From positions 42,324,241-42,388,240 of the forward strand of contig OZ024939.1 of the NCBI GenBank assembly GCA_964017235.1: 64,000 bases of DNA, written 5' to 3'. The translations under genes and the position numbers were made by a program. Position 1 is the first letter of the stretch; every line of letters starts with the position of its first letter. Source of the stretch: Sabellastarte sp. h YS-2021 (lineage: Eukaryota; Annelida; Polychaeta; Sabellida; Sabellidae). The notes beneath the pieces are model-generated. The model ran no database searches. It was not told the origin of the DNA and was given only the letters and a program-made list of their open reading frames with translations. Positions 12,890 through 23,499 of the stretch are shown here, in pieces.

Positions 12890-13366
12890 TAGACGTGGTT
12901 ACCTCGGCTCTACTTTACTTGCGTGTAGAGCCGTGGCACGGCCCCACATAAAACTGGAGATTTGCATAAAACACATATTCCATACAAATGTGTACACACA
13001 AGGTGACACAACTGTTCCCACAATTATTTTGTTACATTTCCTTCAACAAACAGTCAACATACATAGTTAACTAAAAATAAATGACATATTTTCTCATTTT
13101 CAATGATTTTTTTTACCATTTCTCTAAAAATTTAAAAATGTTCTTTTATTATAAAAGTTGTATAAAATAGCATGTATTTTATACACATGCTGTATTTACT
13201 GTGTCCTTGGCTTAATATCAATTGTGCTTTACTACATTATACAATTTCTGATCATTCCATCAAGTTTTATTCAACAGAAAAGAGTTTTATGCAAATCTCC
13301 AGTTTTATGTGGGGTAGTGCCACGGCTCTACACGCAAGTAAAGTAGAGCCGAGGTAACCACGTCTA
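12890..13366. mobile_element. Second foldback DNA transposon, long TIRs, 9-bp TSD
   Basis: The left arm starts tagacgtggttacctcgg and the right arm ends ccgaggtaaccacgtcta. The arms run about 88 bp and include 'ctctactttacttgcgtgta'. It is flanked by catttaaac at 12881-12889 and 13367-13375. Both this and the neighbour start TAGAC and have 9-bp duplications, so the same superfamily is likely although the TIR sequences differ. No coding capacity. Confidence 0.8.
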
Positions 13367-14462
13367 CATTTAAACATGACTGTCAAAGGTTATAGATTAC
13401 AAGATTATTGACTAGTTTCATGCCTTATGTTGTTTTAGAAAATCTAAAATTGAAACGATCTTCGCACATTAATACACAAAAAAAGACATCATTGTTAAAC
13501 TCTGCATATATCAGTAATTTAACATGGTGTTTTAATTGTAAAAATTGTTATATATTGAACAATTTACAAGCAATTAAAGTTGAACAAAATTTCACTTTGC
13601 ACTAGTAAAAAATAATGGCAAGCTAAGTTTAGTTGGTGGGACCGTTTATAAAAGTCTAAATCGATTATTGGGTCTTTTATATGGACGAAATCTTGTTTTT
13701 TATAGCGAAATACCCTTACCATTTCCTAACAGTAGCTATTTGTTGGAGCCATCCAACCCAATGGCCAATGCAGAGATGCAATTTTTTTTGTCCGTTTGTC
13801 ATTGATCTGGTAAAAATTAATGCAAGTGTACATGAGCCATTATTAAGAACTGGAAATGGCTTTCCCAATGTATCGTGAAGTGAATAAATGCCATTTTTAC
13901 CCAGTGTAGAATTTAAAATGTGGTATATTTTGTATTTTTGTTGTTTCGATGAAGAATCAGCTGTTAAAAGTTTAACCTAATGTCATTTTAAATTACTGAT
14001 AAATATTCTTTGTGGATTTTATTGCTTCTATCAAAAGTAAATGAAAACTGAATGTTGGTTTCCAATTCCCACCTCGATTATTTAATGATGAGAAGATTAT
14101 ATTTGCTAATAAGCTGTAATTTTTGCAGGTAGTAACAAAGTAGATAAAACACACCAAAATAATATAATTTTATATGGTTCATGAGCACAAATTTCCTGGT
14201 GATGATTTCACCCAAAGAAAACATGGTAATATTGTACAGTTAGTCTTCATCATCTATATTGAAAGTGTGACATGAATCTCTTATCAAATTTAAATATAAA
14301 TATTAGACTGTATTAGTTCTCATATTTTAAATAGTTTTGCTAATATAATGTGTGCTTAGTTTTATATGATAGCACTCTTTAAAATCTCACATGTGTATTA
14401 GAGTTTGTCAGTCTTTTTCTGGGGAGAACATTGGTCTATTTACTTTTTCACTTTTTTGGTAG

Positions 14463-14500
14463 GAAGCTGTATTGGGGGTGGCTAAATCAAACACAAAAAA
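14463..14500 (+). other. SVIL: 5' UTR part of alternative first coding exon
   Basis: A strong acceptor (long T tract, then 'tttttggtag') precedes 14463. From this acceptor every phase meets a stop before or inside the exon, and the ATG frame has TAA at 14483-14485. These 38 nt are therefore best read as 5' UTR spliced from an untranslated upstream exon. Confidence 0.65.
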
Positions 14501-17463
14501 ATGTCAAAACGAGACAGAGTTGAAGATCACCCTGTGCTCGCAAATCTAAGAAAGAAAACCAAACCTTTGGAGCATCATGAGGGGACAGATTCTTCAAACA
14601 AAGAAAATATATGGAGAACAGATGAGATTTTTGAAACAAATGCTGAGATGTACCATACTGATAGTCCTATATTGGCCAAACTGAAAGGTTCCAGAACAAT
14701 GGACAGCGGGAACCCATCACAAATTGATCTCAATGTCAAGAATATTGCAGAAAATTTTGAGCAGATATTGAAGCATCAGAGTGATGCAAAACCCTCAACT
14801 ACTCCAAAAGGAAAGTGGCTTGTAAGAGAAGCACCTGTTTTGTCTGAAAGGATGGAATCTATTTTGAAGGAACACGAGTCAGCCAGTGCAAGAATGGAAT
14901 CCTCACCGGCAAATAGGAGCTTGGAGAACATAAGAGTGAATGTGAAGTCCTTAGCACAGAAGTTTTGCTTTGACAAGTCCAAAGGTGATGATGATACATT
15001 GTCTGTTGATGCTGTGCATAGTTTTTCAAGAACCCCAGGACGTAAAGTAGCAAGCCTTAATCAAGATGGCCACACACCATTGTCCTTGAAATTCAAGAGT
15101 GTTGAAAGTATAGCCACACCCAGTCAGATCTTCAAGTCCAAATTGTATGGAAAGAAAGGTTCAAGAAGTGATTCAAGGAGCGGTGACAAGTTGAAATCTA
15201 TAAATAGATCGGTTTGTATTGAAAGGGACGGATCAGAGAGTCCACAGGAGAATCCTGTTAAAATTCATGTTGACATTTCAAACTTGAGGGAAGTTTTTGA
15301 AAAGAAGAGTTTCACCAAAACAGATGTTGAAGAAAGTTATGCCGATGATGGAAATAAAGACAAAAAAGGAAGGATTGAAACAACAGTTCCTGTTTTACAA
15401 AGATCAGGGGAGAATTTTGAAAAGAAAAGTTTTACAAAAAAGGACTTATTGGAAAAGGCCATGGATGAAAATGTGAAGGAACTCGAAAGGTCGTGGAATT
15501 TAGAGGATGAAGCAAAGGATGGCTGTGTGGTACAACAAGCAAATGAAAACTTTAGCAAGACAAATCTTGAAAAAGCTATGGAGGAAAATGTGAAAGAACT
15601 GGAAAAATCTTGGAATTTGGGTGCTGATACAAAAGCAGATACGGTGCTTGCATCAGAGGAAGAGTGTGAAAAGATTGATGCTACAAAGAAACCACTGGAA
15701 GGAAAAGAAGCAGAAGAATATGTAATAGATACTAAAATCAAGGAAAGAGTTAATGAAATTGGGAATGAAGAAGAGTCTTGTGAAGGTGGAACTGAAACCA
15801 ATGTTTATGTGCTAGAAAGACTTGACGAGTTGTTTCAAAGCATACCTCCCAATGACATTGAAGAAAAAGATTCTTCAGCAACTGTGAATGAAAAACAAGC
15901 AGGTTTAAAGGAAAATGGGGAAATAATTCATACATCACCAATGTCTAGTGATAAGATCGGAATGGGTGAAAAGATAATTCCAACAGTACCAGAGATAGAA
16001 GTTAAAGCATGTGTAGATACCATAAAAAATCCACAACAGTTACTGTTGGTACCTAATGATGATGGAGGACACATGGAGAAAGCTGTGAATATGGATGTGA
16101 CACCAGTTATACTGATTACCAATGATGAAGGGGAGTGTATTGACAGAATTGAAGGCCAGGAACTGAATCAGGGACAGCCCCACAATACTCATGATGATAC
16201 AGAGGCTATGTCATTCATGGAGGATGAAGAAGATGCCACAGAATGCATTGGTTATGTGACCTTGAGGAAGAAATTGACCAATAAAAAAACTAAGAAACCA
16301 TCGGACACCACATCATTGCAGGAAGAGTCAAATGGTGAGGCAAAGGAAGACTGTATCAGTGTCTCTGAAGGTGTTCTTGTCTTTCAAACACAAAAGCCTG
16401 GCAATGCTGCTGAGGCCAGGGTGGAAAAAAGGCATGGTATAGCCCCCAGACTTGCAGAGAAGTTGTCACGTCTCAGCAAAAACCTGGAGAACTTGGGTGA
16501 GTTTATGGGTGGTGCCAAACCTATTTCCATGGCATCCTGTTCTGAAGCGCCTATAGATGTACAGGAGGTTGGAAATCAGCTCACTGAAGATGTCTTTATG
16601 TCCCCAGAGCGCAAGAAATCTATACTACACGATAGAAAGGCGGTATCTCCAAGGGTTTTGAAGAGATGCATGGATAGCTCAGATTTGTGTACCGATAATA
16701 CACAAGTGTTTGATGCAGCGGCTAATTATGACACACTGAGGTCTTGTGATGACAATTGTATTGCTACAGATAAGGAATGCAAAGAAGAAAAGCAGACACT
16801 TCAGATAAAACAGCCCAGTAGAGGCTTTTCATTGAATAGTGCCTCTAAGCTGGGTTCTAGCATTGATGGAGATCTTGAATATGAGACAGTTTCACCTGGA
16901 AAGAAACCTTGTCTGTGGAACATTAAAGAATCAACTCCAGTTGTAAATAAAAGGGATATTAAATTCAGTGTAAACTTAGATAATGTGACAAATGCCAGCA
17001 AATTAGAAGCTTCAAGCTTTCTACCTTCTTATGGAGATTCTGCCAAACTTGCCAGTGATTTCTCACTTCCTGGAGAGTATTCCAGCTGTAAAGGAGAGAT
17101 ATCTTATCTACCAGGACTTTCATCACTGGGCTCAACTGCAGATTCAATTAAATTAGATAAGATTGCACCAGCTTTGTGTAAAAAAAGAGCAAGATCCTGC
17201 TCGTGTGACAGAAACATTAAATATTTTCATCAAAAACCAGTAATCTCCACACCAGCAAAGAAGAAGGGTTTGGACCAAGCTTGTGAAAATAATCAGAAGA
17301 TTCTGGAAAACAAGGGAGACTGCAGTTTTGAGGAGTTGTACAAAGAAGCAAAGCTCACCTTGAATCTGAAAGATGAGAAGAAAGGTCAAGAAGACAGTGG
17401 TGTGAGTGACCTTGACCAGAGTTTTGAGGACATGGTGGAAAGCAATAGAGAGGTTTTGTGGAG
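14501..17463 (+). CDS. SVIL: Supervillin alternative first coding exon (E1alt), 987 codons
   Basis: Starts at the ATG at 14501 (A at -3) because an in-frame TAA lies 16 nt upstream. The donor is 'gtggag|gtatat' in phase 2. It ends with the same AG as E2 and joins E3 equally well, which marks it as an alternative N-terminus. The product is long, acidic and mostly disordered. It has repeated short modules: PVLANL (11-16), PILAKL (56-61), PVLSERMESIL (112-122); NVKNIAENFE, NVKSLAQKF and ISNLREVFE at about 78, 147 and 259; and two copies of an (N/D)L(L)EKAM.ENVKELE.SWNL block at about 315-334 and 355-373. It also has a SILK motif (120-123), an RDIKF sequence (818-822) and a KEN box (34-36). If not spliced, translation would stop at 17528. 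Confidence 0.85.
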
Positions 17464-20226
17464 GTATATAGTGCTTGTTAGGTGCCGTTACTTGCACTTT
17501 CCTGTTTCCATTACAGTTGAACCCTGTTGACAAAATGTTCAATGACCAACAAGTGTATCTGCATAAGTGGCTTCTCAAGACTAGCCATTTACTTTTTCTC
17601 AAAACAGAATTATTTTCAATAGATTTTCTGCATAGAGGGTTCAACTGTTTCTTGAATATCGAGTGACCGTGGATAAATTATGACTTAACTGGATTTTTGC
17701 TCAGAGTGATAGATTTGTGATAAGAAAAATGGTGTTGGGACTAAAAAACAAAAACATCACATTTATATACGTTATCTTACATTTGAAACATAATTCGGAC
17801 TGACGTTTGTATCCCAACAATATGTATTCTTTTTCAATATTATCCTTGCTGACTCAAAGCTGGGGAATCTCGTACAATATGAACTCTGTCCTCGATATTT
17901 GACAGGTTAAGGTTCAGTTTAAGTTTACTTGGTGGTGGGCACATTGACCACGGTGTTGTGTGTTTCTGTGGATTCAGGCATATTCACAAACAACATTTAC
18001 AGGCATGGTGATTATCGGCTGGTTTGAGTGGCAATCTCATTACTTTGTAAATGACTGAAAATGTAAATTAAAATACTCTTTATTTTTATAAGATGATGAT
18101 TCCCTCCAGAGATTATAATAACCTCCCAGGATACATAAGCTTCATGCTTGCCAAGCTTAGTATTGGTATGTGAAGTGATGGAGCAATGGATAAAAATTAA
18201 TAACACAATTATTATTGATACAATAAAAACCTTATGTTGGCCTTTGGCACAGATACTGAAGAGAACTTATTAGGTACCAGGAAAATTCTTTGATCTCCTT
18301 GTATCTGTTACAAAATAAAGTGATCAGTAAGACAATCTGAATACTCAGCTCAGCCGTGTGGTCTGTGTGGGTAGTTATATATAAAAGATCTTAAAAGTTA
18401 AGTATTGTCTATAATTAAAATCAAGTGATAACTGTTAACACATTGAATAGTGGGTGGTTAAGAGATGAATCAAGTTTTTATTAATAGATCCCTCATCCAA
18501 TTGTGTTGAATTTCTCTTCAAAACAATCACAGCTTTTAAGCGGTTTCTGATGTTCATGATTACTTTTGACTGGTTGTGTAAATTATGAGCAGAAAAAGAA
18601 AGATTGAATGCATTACAGATTAAAGTATTTTACCTTAAAGTTTTCAATTCAGTTTTTCCACAGGAGTGCTTTACAAGTTAATTGCAATATTCTTCAACAT
18701 GACACACAATGTAAATCCATAGTGGTTCTGCAAATTGATCTTAACATGTTTCTAGTGTGTACAAAATTGTGGCCCAATTCTCAAGTCCTTACTGCACCAC
18801 CAATGATAAGAAACAGTCGGTATTTATGTGTTAATGACAGAGAAGTGCGGCCCTGTGCGGGTGTTGTTTTTTTTCTTCCTGATAAAATGCATATGATTGT
18901 TTTTTGATCAGTCATTAAATAAGCATTACCATGTATAGCCATTGGAGTTAATTAAGTCAATGCCAGGAGATCGAGCTATTGTTTTAACATGAAGCTATAT
19001 AATTCAAGTAGAATAACTTAATAACAATAAATGGTAACTTTCTGTTCAGTATTGGAAAAGGATATTGTATAATACAGAGAAATGAAATAAAGAATATAGA
19101 ATTTGTATTTGACTAACAGATGCAGTGGTTTAGTGCACTGTATGAAATTAGATTGGCAGCAAACAAATGGTGTTTGCATAATGATAATTTTTTATTGCTT
19201 TTTTCACTCTGAACAAATTTTGTGGGCAGCTGGAAGTATGAGTGTTTTTCCTGAAGAAAAGTGAAAACTGGCTCGGTTTGTGTTCTGAAAAGACATATGT
19301 TGTGATATCTGTGATTTTATAGATAAAATCTCAAATTAGTGGATAACCATAATACCAGAAGCAACCAGGGCAATGTTCCTCTGTAAAGCACTTGTCTGAC
19401 AAACTGTATACAAAAATAAAGATTAGACTTGGATACTGATGAACATTATAGTAATAGAATATTGGAAATAATATATATTATCCTCACACATTAACTTACC
19501 TCTGCTAACCCAGAAATGCTGAACAGCAGGATAGATTTTAAAGAAGAGCCCATCTAAGGAGTTGATATGTAGAGCACTTGTTAATTCCATGTAACAGAGT
19601 TCTAGTGTTGAGCTGTATTTTTATTCAAGAATAACATCATTTTGTTTGTTCAATTCTGCACTATAGTCACTGCTTTGAGTTGTTTTTTGCACCCATTATA
19701 TATCTGCTATTGAACTCGTATTTTAAATTAATAAAGAATATGGACTCTCAGTTAAAAAATAAACCAGGAGAGTCAGAATGCTTGTTAATGAAAATACTGT
19801 TTAAATAATGTAGCAATGCATGATACGTTGCTGTGTGAAATTTATTCACATTCAATGCATTTCTATCACATTTGACAGGGTAATTTAAATTTCAAACAAA
19901 CACTTTTATATACTTTTTAAGTTTATTAAGTTAATATTTTCTTTGTATCATTTTTATATCTGAAAGAAGAACTGTTAAGCTTGTAATACCAGTATGTAAA
20001 TACTTTGGTAAAATATTTGGCAGTATATTACAGATTATGGGAAATAATAAAATAATGTAATAATATTATAGAAAAAAATTACACAATAAACCAAATAAGT
20101 GGAATTAGTGGAAGTTAAATTCAGGTGTAAGTGGAGATAGTTATTAGGATGTTTATGATTTGAACATTAACCTTTGTTAATAAAAATAAAAGAAAGGTAT
20201 TAGATTTATTCTTTATATTTGTTCAG
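17464..20226. other. Intron E1alt-E3
   Basis: AT-rich. No exon-like frame with usable splice sites and no repeat family that I recognise. Confidence 0.6.
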
Positions 20227-20439
20227 GTATCACACTCAACCTGTTGATGGTACTCAGGATGAGAAGATATCTCCGGGGAAGGACGCAGCTGATCAAACCT
20301 CGGAGGTGGAATTACGCCGTGCCAAGCGTATAGCCTCTCGCCACCACACACAGCCCATCACGCCAACTGAGAAGGAGGCTGTCGAAAGCTTTGCCGACAT
20401 CAACCAGCCGTCCAAGATGTCAGGCTCTATTGCTGACAG
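20227..20439 (+). CDS. SVIL: Supervillin coding exon E3
   Basis: Acceptor 'ttgttcag', donor 'gacag|gtaagg', phase 2 to phase 2. Encodes RYHTQPVDG, like the RYQTQPV stretch recalled from vertebrate supervillin, then two further basic blocks (AKRIASRHHTQPITPTEKEA), and ends ADR. Shared splice target of both E2 and E1alt. Confidence 0.93.
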
Positions 20440-21318
20440 GTAAGGAAGAAAGACATAAACATCTTAAAATAGGGTGTCGAAAGCTTTGCAGACATCAACA
20501 AGCCATCTTGTCAGGCTCTCTTCACATACAGGTGAATAAGAAGGAGAGAAACATCTAAAAGTAAATTGTTAAAGCTTAGCTATAATTAACCAGCAATCTA
20601 AGGGGTCAGTCTCTCTTCACGGTACTTTATGAAAAATAGTGTGAAAAGTTGATTGTCATAAGCATTGCTAACATCAAAAAGTTGTCAGTCACTATTGCTG
20701 ACATGTAGAGAGAAAAAAAGTGTGAAGTATAAAAGAAATTGATTGTCAAATTGTTTGAAGTGTCATTGTGTAACTTTATTGTTGACAGTAAATTAGATCT
20801 CTGTTCACAACAATACTGAAACAGTTTGCTTTTTGGGGGGTTTCCGAGTAGATGCTTGCATTAACCATCAACTAACTGTTTAACAGTTTCTGATGTGTGG
20901 TATCTTTGAAGAGAGAGGAAGTACTGAAAATGTCAGATGTGCATACTCCATGAATATTAACACTGGAAACAATATAGCGGACATTTCAGTGCTAGAAAAG
21001 TAGAAAATTCCTACAATTTTTTTGATAATTTACAGAAAAGTTAAATGCTTAAAATTCATACCTTTTGTAGGTTAAAACTCTGAATATAAGGATGTCTGAC
21101 AATTGTACAAAGTACAGTAAACTCCTGTTGAGGTGATATACATAGGGAAACAGCTAGTCAAACAATATCAGAGTCAGCTTGTGCTTTGGTAGCATGGTAT
21201 TCTGTTAAAATGGTCATTAGTGTTATCCTTAGTTCACAAGTCATCATTGCTACAGTGGAGGTTATAGATTTTCCACTGTATACGGTTATAACCCACTATC
21301 TACACATACTGTTTACAG
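20440..21318. other. Intron E3-E4 with decayed copies of the E3 end
   Basis: The first 300 bp contain at least three worn copies of the last 60-70 bp of E3 plus its donor side (see the repeat at 20465-20720). The rest is AT-rich with nothing recognised. Confidence 0.7.
20465..20720 (+). repeat. Degenerate tandem copies of the E3 3' end
   Basis: 'gtcgaaagctttgcagacatc' words, then 'tcaggctctcttcacatacaggt' and 'agaaacatctaaaa', follow the same order as the E3 end and the first bases of the intron. Weaker copies start near 20568 and 20650, the last with 'tcagtcactattgctgaca'. All are broken by indels and stops and have no acceptor. Confidence 0.65.
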
Positions 21319-21492
21319 GTTGTCCTCTCTGCAACAGCGTGGAGAACATGAGTGGAAGAAGCGTGTACAGAGAGACAGCCCCAGTCCCAGCGGCTCAAGC
21401 TCCAGCTCTCCCTCCCGACTCAGAGACAGGCAGTCCCAGCTCATGGACAAGCTCGGCGAGGTCAAGATGAGGGATAAAGCTGATGTACTCAG
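21319..21492 (+). CDS. SVIL: Supervillin coding exon E4
   Basis: Acceptor 'ctgtttacag', donor 'ctcag|gtgagg', phase 2 to 2. Encodes LSSLQQRGEHEWKKRVQRD, then a Ser/Pro run and LMDKLGEVKMRDKADVLR. This is the supervillin module recalled as LALLKKSGEEDWRNRL in vertebrates. Confidence 0.93.
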
Positions 21493-22201
21493 GTGAGGGG
21501 GTTACTGTGACCCATCCTGTATTTGCTCAAACTCTATATCCATTGTGGTACTTGCACTGACATAAGATGGGTAGCTTCGTATACCTGCTTGAAGAGTGGT
21601 TGATGTTACTAGCCCATTTGAACAATCTCAGTGTAGTACAGTTAAGCTCATGTTAGTGTTGACTAGGGCAGAGTCAGTAGCAGATTTTCCATTTCAGTCT
21701 CCCGCTAGTGTGAAACCATACCGATTTCAGAGTACCGAAAAAATTGTGTTCTAGCATATCCCCAGTCGAATAGGCCCACTAACGGGAAGTAAAATTCATA
21801 AAAACCAAAAACGGTAGTTCTTCCAAAAGAAACTGCTATAAAAGTTCAAAAATATAAAAAAATTAGTTTATAATTTCTTCAGATTTGAGGTACGTTTGTA
21901 ATGTTTTTCGTTTTCTCACAGAGTTATATACTGACATTGAAAAAGCCAGTAGTAAAGTGTCGTCACAATGTTGAGGTGAATTGGTCTTGATACTGAGATA
22001 CCAGTGTTACCGACCCTGCCCTAGTGTTGACAGTGTGAAGAAAGATTGAAGGTTAAAATAGTTTGGGACCATTGACCATTCAGCATACAGAAACAAATTA
22101 TTTTTAACCAACAGCTTTACAATCAGTAGAAGTTACAAGTGCAACATGTGAATATAGTCTGGTGTTTGTTGGAGTAATACAATGTATTGTGGATATTTCA
22201 G
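21493..22201. other. Intron E4-E5
   Basis: No coding or repeat signal recognised. Confidence 0.6.
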
Positions 22202-22332
22202 GTCACAGGAGCGTCCGGTCAGTCTGGCGGAGAGGATGAGTTGTCTGGAGGATGCACAGGCTGGCTGGAGGAAACGTGTAGAGGACAAAGACACCAGTAA
22301 ATTTACTGTGGAGGGCAAAATGTCCGGGAAAG
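22202..22332 (+). CDS. SVIL: Supervillin coding exon E5
   Basis: Acceptor 'tatttcag', donor 'aaag|gtgggt', phase 2 to 1. Encodes PVSLAERMSCLEDAQAGW, KKRVED-like basic residues and KFTVEGKMSGKG. The FTV(A/E)G(R/K)M stretch is conserved in supervillins. Confidence 0.93.
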
Positions 22333-22727
22333 GTGGGTAAAGTAATATAAATATGTCAACAAGTTTATACTGTATGAAAAAAAAATGTCTCAGAACTGTT
22401 AAGTAGCGTAAATAAAATAAAAAGAAGCAGCAAGTTTACAATGGAATTAGAATAGCTGTGGAATAAGAAAAACTGAGTTATTTAAGTAATAATAAGGTAT
22501 TCAGCAGTTTATTGTGAAGGTAAAAAGTGAGTAAAACTTGTACAACGTTGGAATATGTAGAGACAGTAAACAGTTGAAATGGCAGCATATTTTCTCATTG
22601 GGGAAAATGGTTTGATATTGGTGATGAAGGAGTTAGTTGAAACAGAAAAATCTCTTGCCATGGTCTTGTTGTACTCGGCTTGTTTCATCTTTGCTGTGTT
22701 TACATGTTGTACATTATCTGTTTACAG
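22333..22727. other. Intron E5-E6
   Basis: 395 bp; nothing recognised. Confidence 0.6.
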
Positions 22728-22781
22728 TTGCTGCTAGTCCACTCGTTGATAAGCGTCACACGCGGGCCAATCTAAACAGAG
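22728..22781 (+). CDS. SVIL: Supervillin coding exon E6 (small)
   Basis: 54 nt, acceptor 'tgtttacag', donor 'acagag|gtaggg', phase 1 to 1. Encodes (V)AASPLVDKRHTRANLNR. Placed by phase and its match to the ASP...region after the FTV block in supervillins. Confidence 0.82.
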
Positions 22782-22969
22782 GTAGGGGTCGCCAGTGTGT
22801 GTGTGTGCATGAATGTTTTCCGTAGTTCTGTTTTAAGTTTTAATTCTGTTAAATCCATAAATATCCACAAAAATGGCCTCACCATTTACAGATAAAAGCC
22901 CTAATCATATACATGTGAAGCCTAGTGGATTGAATCTAAAGGGTCCAGATATCTACTTCTGCTTAACTG

Positions 22970-23101
22970 GATTTACAGATAACCTAAACTTCAATAGAAA
23001 CTGTTCCTCTGCGGACCTGACATTGACCTCGACCTAAGCATGATTTGCAGGTAAATTGATGGATTTCAGTAGAAACTGCCTCCCTGTTGACCTGATTTTT
23101 A
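22970..23101. repeat. 75-bp tandem array, left part
   Basis: Almost two monomers with 'taagcatgatttgcaggtaa' and 'ttcagtagaaactgcctccc'. The same monomer resumes at 27565, so this array is split by the composite block between. Confidence 0.75.
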
Positions 23102-23123
23102 TGTCGTCACTCTGCGGCGTGGG

Positions 23124-23152
23124 CGTACGCGTACGCGTCCGCGTCCGCGTGA
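23124..23152. repeat. GCGTAC/GCGTCC hexamer run
   Basis: A short run of cgtacg and cgtccg hexamers in an AT-rich intron. The first part (gcgtacgcgtacgcgt) alternates strictly between purine and pyrimidine. Confidence 0.8.
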
Positions 23153-23499
23153 ACAACTTCTCCTCCAAAACTACAAGGCCTAGAGACGTGCTGTTTTTTT
23201 TAAAAGATACCTTATCTATCGAGGATGAAAAATTGTTCAAGGCATGCAAATCTGTCTGTTCGTCTGTTTGCTAGAGACATTACAAGGGGGGTACCCCCAC
23301 CAAAAGTGTGAAAATTTCAACACTTAATCACAATTTTCTCAGTGACTATTGCAGGGATTTCTCTCATATCTTGCATATATGTACTAGGCCAGAGGTAGAT
23401 TCTCTTGTGTGAGTATGAGACCTGGATCTGTCTTACTTTTTTTTTAATAAATTTTTTTAATAATTTTTAATGCATTGAAATTCATGAAATCATGCACAA

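Larger units (their letters stand above)
8391..14462. other. Intron between E2 and the alternative first exon
   Basis: No coding exon. Holds a minus-strand SINE tail (9266-9440), a tandem duplication (11003-11283), a CpG-bearing candidate promoter (about 11590-12041), two foldback transposons with 9-bp target duplications (12087-12576 and 12890-13366), and otherwise AT-rich sequence. Confidence 0.65.

Noticed and set aside
14518-14530. An in-frame acceptor at 14518 joining E2 to E1alt
   Set aside because: Phase would fit, but the AG is preceded by an A-rich stretch, while a strong acceptor with a T tract lies at 14463. Kept as the alternative to be tested.
15337-15801. Ser/Phe-rich 154-residue open frame on the minus strand
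   Set aside because: It is the antisense of the Glu/Lys-rich E1alt reading frame; such shadows are expected opposite acidic coding sequence.
23056-23274. Open frame with an RVRVRVRV run
   Set aside because: Product of the GCGTAC/GCGTCC hexamer run; no start context or splice support.
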